Assembly: GCA_005878835.1 (NCBI GenBank)
Contig: VBMV01000059.1
Location: forward strand, 62,001 to 126,000
Direction: 5' to 3'
From: Gammaproteobacteria bacterium
GTDB lineage: Bacteria; Pseudomonadota; Gammaproteobacteria; Steroidobacterales; Steroidobacteraceae
Length of the DNA stretch: 64,000 nucleotides
Numbering within the stretch: the first letter of the stretch is position 1; each line of letters opens with the position of its first letter. Positions 61,156 through 64,000 of the stretch are shown one piece after another. Both the position numbers and the translations under genes were made by a program. The notes under the pieces are model-generated. The model was not told the DNA's origin. It ran no database searches and worked only from the letters and a program-made list of their open reading frames with translations.

Positions 61156-61356
61156 GGGTATCAGAGTACAGCCAAAACGCAGCGCGCGCACGCGGCTGGC
61201 AACGATCCAACCGCGCCTGCATCCGTAGGGCACTTTGCTGGGCATCCGGGAGCGACTCCTTACCACGGCGGACGGGCGTCCCGGGAGAGCAGTACCCTCG
61301 CGCAAACGTGATGGCGGTCACGCCGCCAGGGCGCCGCCGCGACCCAAGATCGCCGC

Positions 61357-61959
61357 ATGGACGCACGCACTGCGTTGCTGGCGGGTCTGCTGATGCTCGG
61401 CACCTGTAACGCCTGGCAGCGATGGGAGAGCCGGCCGGTTCACCCGCTGGACGGTGCGCTCGCGCCGGATGAGCCGGTGCAAACCGATATTGAGCGCGCA
61501 GCGCCCGCGCGCCACGGCCGCTGGCTGCTGACGGCCCGGGCCAGCTACGACATCACCGCGCGGATCCTCAGCCGCGAAGACTACCGCTTCGACCGGCTTG
61601 CCGATCTCGTCCCCGAGGATCTGGCGCTCGGGTGGGGGCCGATGTCCGACAACCACGTGCTGGCGGCGTTCGACGTCTCACAGGGGGCACGCTTCTACAC
61701 CTGGCGCCCGCGCGGACCGCTCCCCATCGCCCGCGAGGACGTGATCGTCCACAGCGCAAACACCCACGTCATCCCGGCTGACGCGCGCATACGCTCCGAA
61801 CTCGCGCGTCTGCGCGTCGGCCAGGTGGTACATCTCGCAGGGACGCTGGTCGATGCGATCCGCGACGATGGCGCGTGGCTGCGCACCTCGCTGACGCGCA
61901 CGGATACCGGCGCCGGCGCCTGCGAGGTGATGCTGGTAGAGAGTGTCGAGGTGCGCTGA
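61357..61959 (+). CDS. Conserved hypothetical membrane-anchored protein
   Basis: A 200-residue protein with an N-terminal hydrophobic stretch (LLAGLLMLGTC) that may be a signal anchor. The body contains WQRWESRPVHPLDG near 20, then ASYDITARILSREDYRF near 62 and LGWGPMSDNHVLAAFD near 90, and IVHSANTHVIPAD near 128; these look conserved, but I know no function for the family. It resembles a periplasmic domain of unknown enzyme class. It is 200 bp from the divergent S41 peptidase. Confidence 0.75.
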   Translation: MDARTALLAGLLMLGTCNAWQRWESRPVHPLDGALAPDEPVQTDIERAAPARHGRWLLTARASYDITARILSREDYRFDRLADLVPEDLALGWGPMSDNHVLAAFDVSQGARFYTWRPRGPLPIAREDVIVHSANTHVIPADARIRSELARLRVGQVVHLAGTLVDAIRDDGAWLRTSLTRTDTGAGACEVMLVESVEVR

Positions 61960-62067
61960 GGTGCCGAGCGCGTGCCGGTCGCCCCCATGAGAGCGCTTGC
62001 CGCGCGGCTCTTCCGGGACGTGCCCCGGCGCGATAAAATTCCGGCCTGGGTTCAGGGGAGCGAGCAA

Positions 62068-62595
62068 ATGAAATTCACCATGATGGTTCTGAGTCTTGGC
62101 GCGAGCCTTGGGGGCAGCGCGGCCTGGGCTGATCCCCCGAAAACCCTGCGGGTCACCGAGAGCGTCGAGATCAAGGCGCCCATCGACGAGGTCTGGGCGA
62201 CCGTGAGGGACTTCGACAGCCTGAACAAATGGCATCCGGGCTTCGCGAGCGACGAGTTGGTCTCCGGAGGCAACGGCAAGGTCGGTGCGGTGAGAAAACT
62301 CACCATCAAGGACGGCCCGACATTCACCGAAAGGCTGCTCGCCTTCGACGCGGCGCATCACTCCTATCGCTACAAGATCCTGGAATCCCCGCTGCCGTTC
62401 ACGGGCTATGCGTCCACGATTTCCGTGCGACCGGGGCCTGCGGGTACGACCCGGGTGATCTGGAGCGGTAGCTGCAAGCGCAAGAACCCCGCCGACAATC
62501 CGCCCGAGGCCGAGAGCGATGCGGGCGTTACCAAGCTCCTCAAGGGCGTTTATCGCGGCGGTCTCGACAATCTGAAGAAGATGCTCGAGCACTGA
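62068..62595 (+). CDS. Secreted SRPBCC (START/Bet v1-like) protein
   Basis: A 175-residue protein with a signal peptide (MKFTMMVLSLGASLGG) cleaved near AWADPP, followed by a polyketide-cyclase/SRPBCC fold that binds a hydrophobic ligand: VTESVEIKAPIDEVWATVRD near 32, then NKWHPGF near 57 and VIWSGSCKRKNP near 135. ATG 62068 has a GGGGAG ribosome site. It stands downstream of the unknown gene after 108 bp and converges with the DUF711 gene. The ligand is unknown. Confidence 0.87.
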   Translation: MKFTMMVLSLGASLGGSAAWADPPKTLRVTESVEIKAPIDEVWATVRDFDSLNKWHPGFASDELVSGGNGKVGAVRKLTIKDGPTFTERLLAFDAAHHSYRYKILESPLPFTGYASTISVRPGPAGTTRVIWSGSCKRKNPADNPPEAESDAGVTKLLKGVYRGGLDNLKKMLEH

Positions 62596-62602
62596 AGTCA
62601 CG

Positions 62603-62629
62603 CCCCGGTCCGCAGGGTCTGCGCCGGGG
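62603..62629. terminator. Strong hairpin between convergent genes
   Basis: CCCCGG (62603-62608) pairs with CCGGGG (62624-62629) and, after two unpaired bases, CGCAG (62611-62615) pairs with CTGCG (62619-62623) around GGT, giving 11 base pairs. It lies in the 79-bp gap between the SRPBCC and DUF711 stops and could stop transcription both ways. No T-run follows. Confidence 0.5.
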
Positions 62630-62674
62630 TCTGCAGGCAGGCGCGTCCGGGGCAGCCGGTCGTTGGTGCTTCGA

Positions 62675-63922
62675 TTACGGCACGGCATGCACGGTTGTGT
62701 TGAACAGGTACGGATCGGTGAATTCGGTCTGGTCCCCCGCCTTCTTACCCTTGACAGGCTGCAGCCGCGCCGAGAGTGGCTTGTTCCATTTCCAGGCCAG
62801 GGAGGCCATGTCACCGAAGATGCGCGCCAGTTGATCCACACTGATGTCCCCAGGAAAGGGAATCGTGTCGAGACCGGTGCCGCATACGGCGGAGTAGGCC
62901 AGCACTGAATCCGTATTGAAGGCGCCTTGCGCCCAGCGCCGGGCCAGAAGTTTGTCTTCCATCACCGGAACCATCAGCCCGGAATATCCGATCTGGGTGA
63001 CGGGAATCGCCTTGACCGCGGTGGTGATGATCAGCGCCGCCGTCATCGTGCCGCTCGATCCGAATCTCGAACCCGAGTAAGTCTCGATAGCCGCACCGAT
63101 TGACACATCGCCGAGCGGAGCGGGGGTCGGATCCACGCCCATGAAGGCCCAGTCCTTCGACGCCGCAATCCGCTGGCCGACCGACTCCGCCACCTTGGCG
63201 TGAACGGTCAGTTGCCTGGTCAGCTCTGCGACCGAGGCGTCGAAGTCTCCATGCGTACGCGCGAAGACCTCCTGAACGACATTGGCTCCCTCCAAGCCGA
63301 TCGAGAACTGCTTGCCCGAGCCGGTGTGATAGGTGCCGGGGTAGAACGGCCCATACGGCTTGAGCATCGCGGTCCCGGTAAAGTTGAAATTGCCCTGGCT
63401 GTGCGGGCTGTTGTCAGTTACGTAACGCACCAGGGCCGCGCTCTCGCGGATCACTTTCCAGTGGATCCCGTCCTCGCCGGCCAGAATTGCATTTCCTTCG
63501 ATGTTGGGCAGCGATGAGAGAGCTCGTGCCAGCAGATGCATGACGCGCGGATCGTCGCTGTCGCGCAGCATGGCGGGCCCGACGCTGGGAAGAAAGTTCT
63601 CTTTGGCCGACAGGTCGTCGAAGGTCTTCAGAAATCCCAGCGCCTGTGCATCGGACAGGCCACTCACCAGTTCCCCGAGCGGCTGAGTCACTATGCGGAG
63701 GGTTTCGACCTCATACCCCTGCTTCGCGAATTCGCCCTTTGCCGCGCGCAAGACAGAAAGAGCCTCGGCAATCTGCTGCGCGTAAGCCTCGCGGTCCAGG
63801 CGCACGAATCCCGTGATGGCCCGGACCTTCGGCCGCGTATAGTTTTGCGCTTGCGCCGTTACCGCCGCCACGACGGCGAGCAGCAACGTGGCTATCAGTT
63901 TCAGTCGAGATCTGTGAACCAT
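62675..63922 (-). CDS. Secreted DUF711 (UPF0210-type) protein
   Basis: A 415-residue protein from ATG 63922, with a GGGAG ribosome site and a signal peptide (LKLIATLLLAVVAAVTAQAQ). The family core is clear: IGLEGANVVQEVF near 210, VSIGAAIETYSGSRFGSSGT near 275, then ALIITTAVKAIPVTQIGYSG, and a C-terminal DISVDQLARIFGDM. DUF711 is an uncharacterised fold distantly like glycyl radical enzymes in some surveys; typical members are cytoplasmic, so the export signal is notable. An in-frame ATG at 63997 is less likely. It is the last gene in the window. Confidence 0.87.
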   Translation of the reverse strand: MVHRSRLKLIATLLLAVVAAVTAQAQNYTRPKVRAITGFVRLDREAYAQQIAEALSVLRAAKGEFAKQGYEVETLRIVTQPLGELVSGLSDAQALGFLKTFDDLSAKENFLPSVGPAMLRDSDDPRVMHLLARALSSLPNIEGNAILAGEDGIHWKVIRESAALVRYVTDNSPHSQGNFNFTGTAMLKPYGPFYPGTYHTGSGKQFSIGLEGANVVQEVFARTHGDFDASVAELTRQLTVHAKVAESVGQRIAASKDWAFMGVDPTPAPLGDVSIGAAIETYSGSRFGSSGTMTAALIITTAVKAIPVTQIGYSGLMVPVMEDKLLARRWAQGAFNTDSVLAYSAVCGTGLDTIPFPGDISVDQLARIFGDMASLAWKWNKPLSARLQPVKGKKAGDQTEFTDPYLFNTTVHAVP

Positions 63923-64000
63923 GCGTTCTCCCGTGATTCCATCGTATTGAAGCACAGTTCGTCCGCCCGCAGCGGGCGAATGCCGCGCCTCATCCAAGCG

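Overview
The window is GC-rich, almost fully coding chromosomal DNA from what looks like a gammaproteobacterium, possibly of the Xanthomonadales/Nevskiales/Steroidobacter type. The placement is an inference from gene content (PrkA-YeaH-SpoVR set, TtcA, a large TonB-dependent receptor, two secreted S9 peptidases, a DUF711 protein) and from strong G/C at third codon positions. I see no rRNA, tRNA, CRISPR array, insertion sequence, integrase or phage gene.

Layout. 1-5.8 kb: the N-terminal part of a UvrD/Rep helicase (cut by the window edge), a NUDIX hydrolase, three uncharacterised genes and an MFS transporter. 5.9-10.7 kb: HAD hydrolase, glutathione S-transferase, secreted S9 peptidase and a ScyD/ScyE-like propeller protein. 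10.7-17.3 kb: one long minus-strand run of M32 carboxypeptidase, ttcA, a phosphatase/ADP-ribosylglycohydrolase fusion, a zinc metallopeptidase, a D-Ala-D-Ala-ligase-like ATP-grasp enzyme and a CpcT/CpeT-like lipoprotein. 17.5-18.6 kb: an Ada-like repair/regulatory protein and a possible tiny membrane peptide. 18.6-27.5 kb: a glycogen/alpha-glucan cluster, with glgA on the plus strand facing glgP-glgC-GH57-malQ-LEA2 lipoprotein on the minus strand. 27.7-30.2 kb: PadR regulator with its HAAS/sensor membrane partner, a secreted unknown and a DUF192 protein. 30.2-36.1 kb: TonB-dependent receptor, EF-G paralogue and small proteins. 36.1-40.7 kb: the stress module prkA-yeaH-spoVR, followed by 683 bp without a convincing gene. 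41.4-46.5 kb: a signalling cassette of a TonB-domain protein, a membrane CheA-like kinase, a CheY-like regulator and CheX. 46.6-56.6 kb: small membrane proteins, LD-carboxypeptidase, a glycine-zipper protein, a zinc-ribbon protein, TraB/GumN, rhomboid, YdcF, MATE, a ParB-domain protein, a GH3 gene relic, an ECF sigma factor and a Gre factor. 56.6-64 kb: SDR, S9 and S41 peptidases, an unknown, an SRPBCC protein and a DUF711 protein.

How the genes work together. The glycogen block can make ADP-glucose (GlgC), polymerise it (GlgA) and mobilise the polymer (GlgP, MalQ, GH57); no GH13 branching or debranching enzyme is in view. PrkA, YeaH and SpoVR form the known stationary/stress phosphorylation set. 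The kinase, receiver and CheX can form a complete phosphorelay with a dedicated phosphatase, without a CheW-coupling domain.

The most unusual local structure is at 12341-12400. A 20-bp unit carrying the start of the ATP-grasp gene is present three times in tandem, and because 20 is not a multiple of three this creates two seven-codon ORFs joined by ATGA overlaps between the metallopeptidase and the ATP-grasp gene. The surrounding operon, with a phosphatase/ADP-ribosylglycohydrolase fusion whose metal motif is altered, is the best candidate here for an undescribed system; its function is not shown by the sequence.
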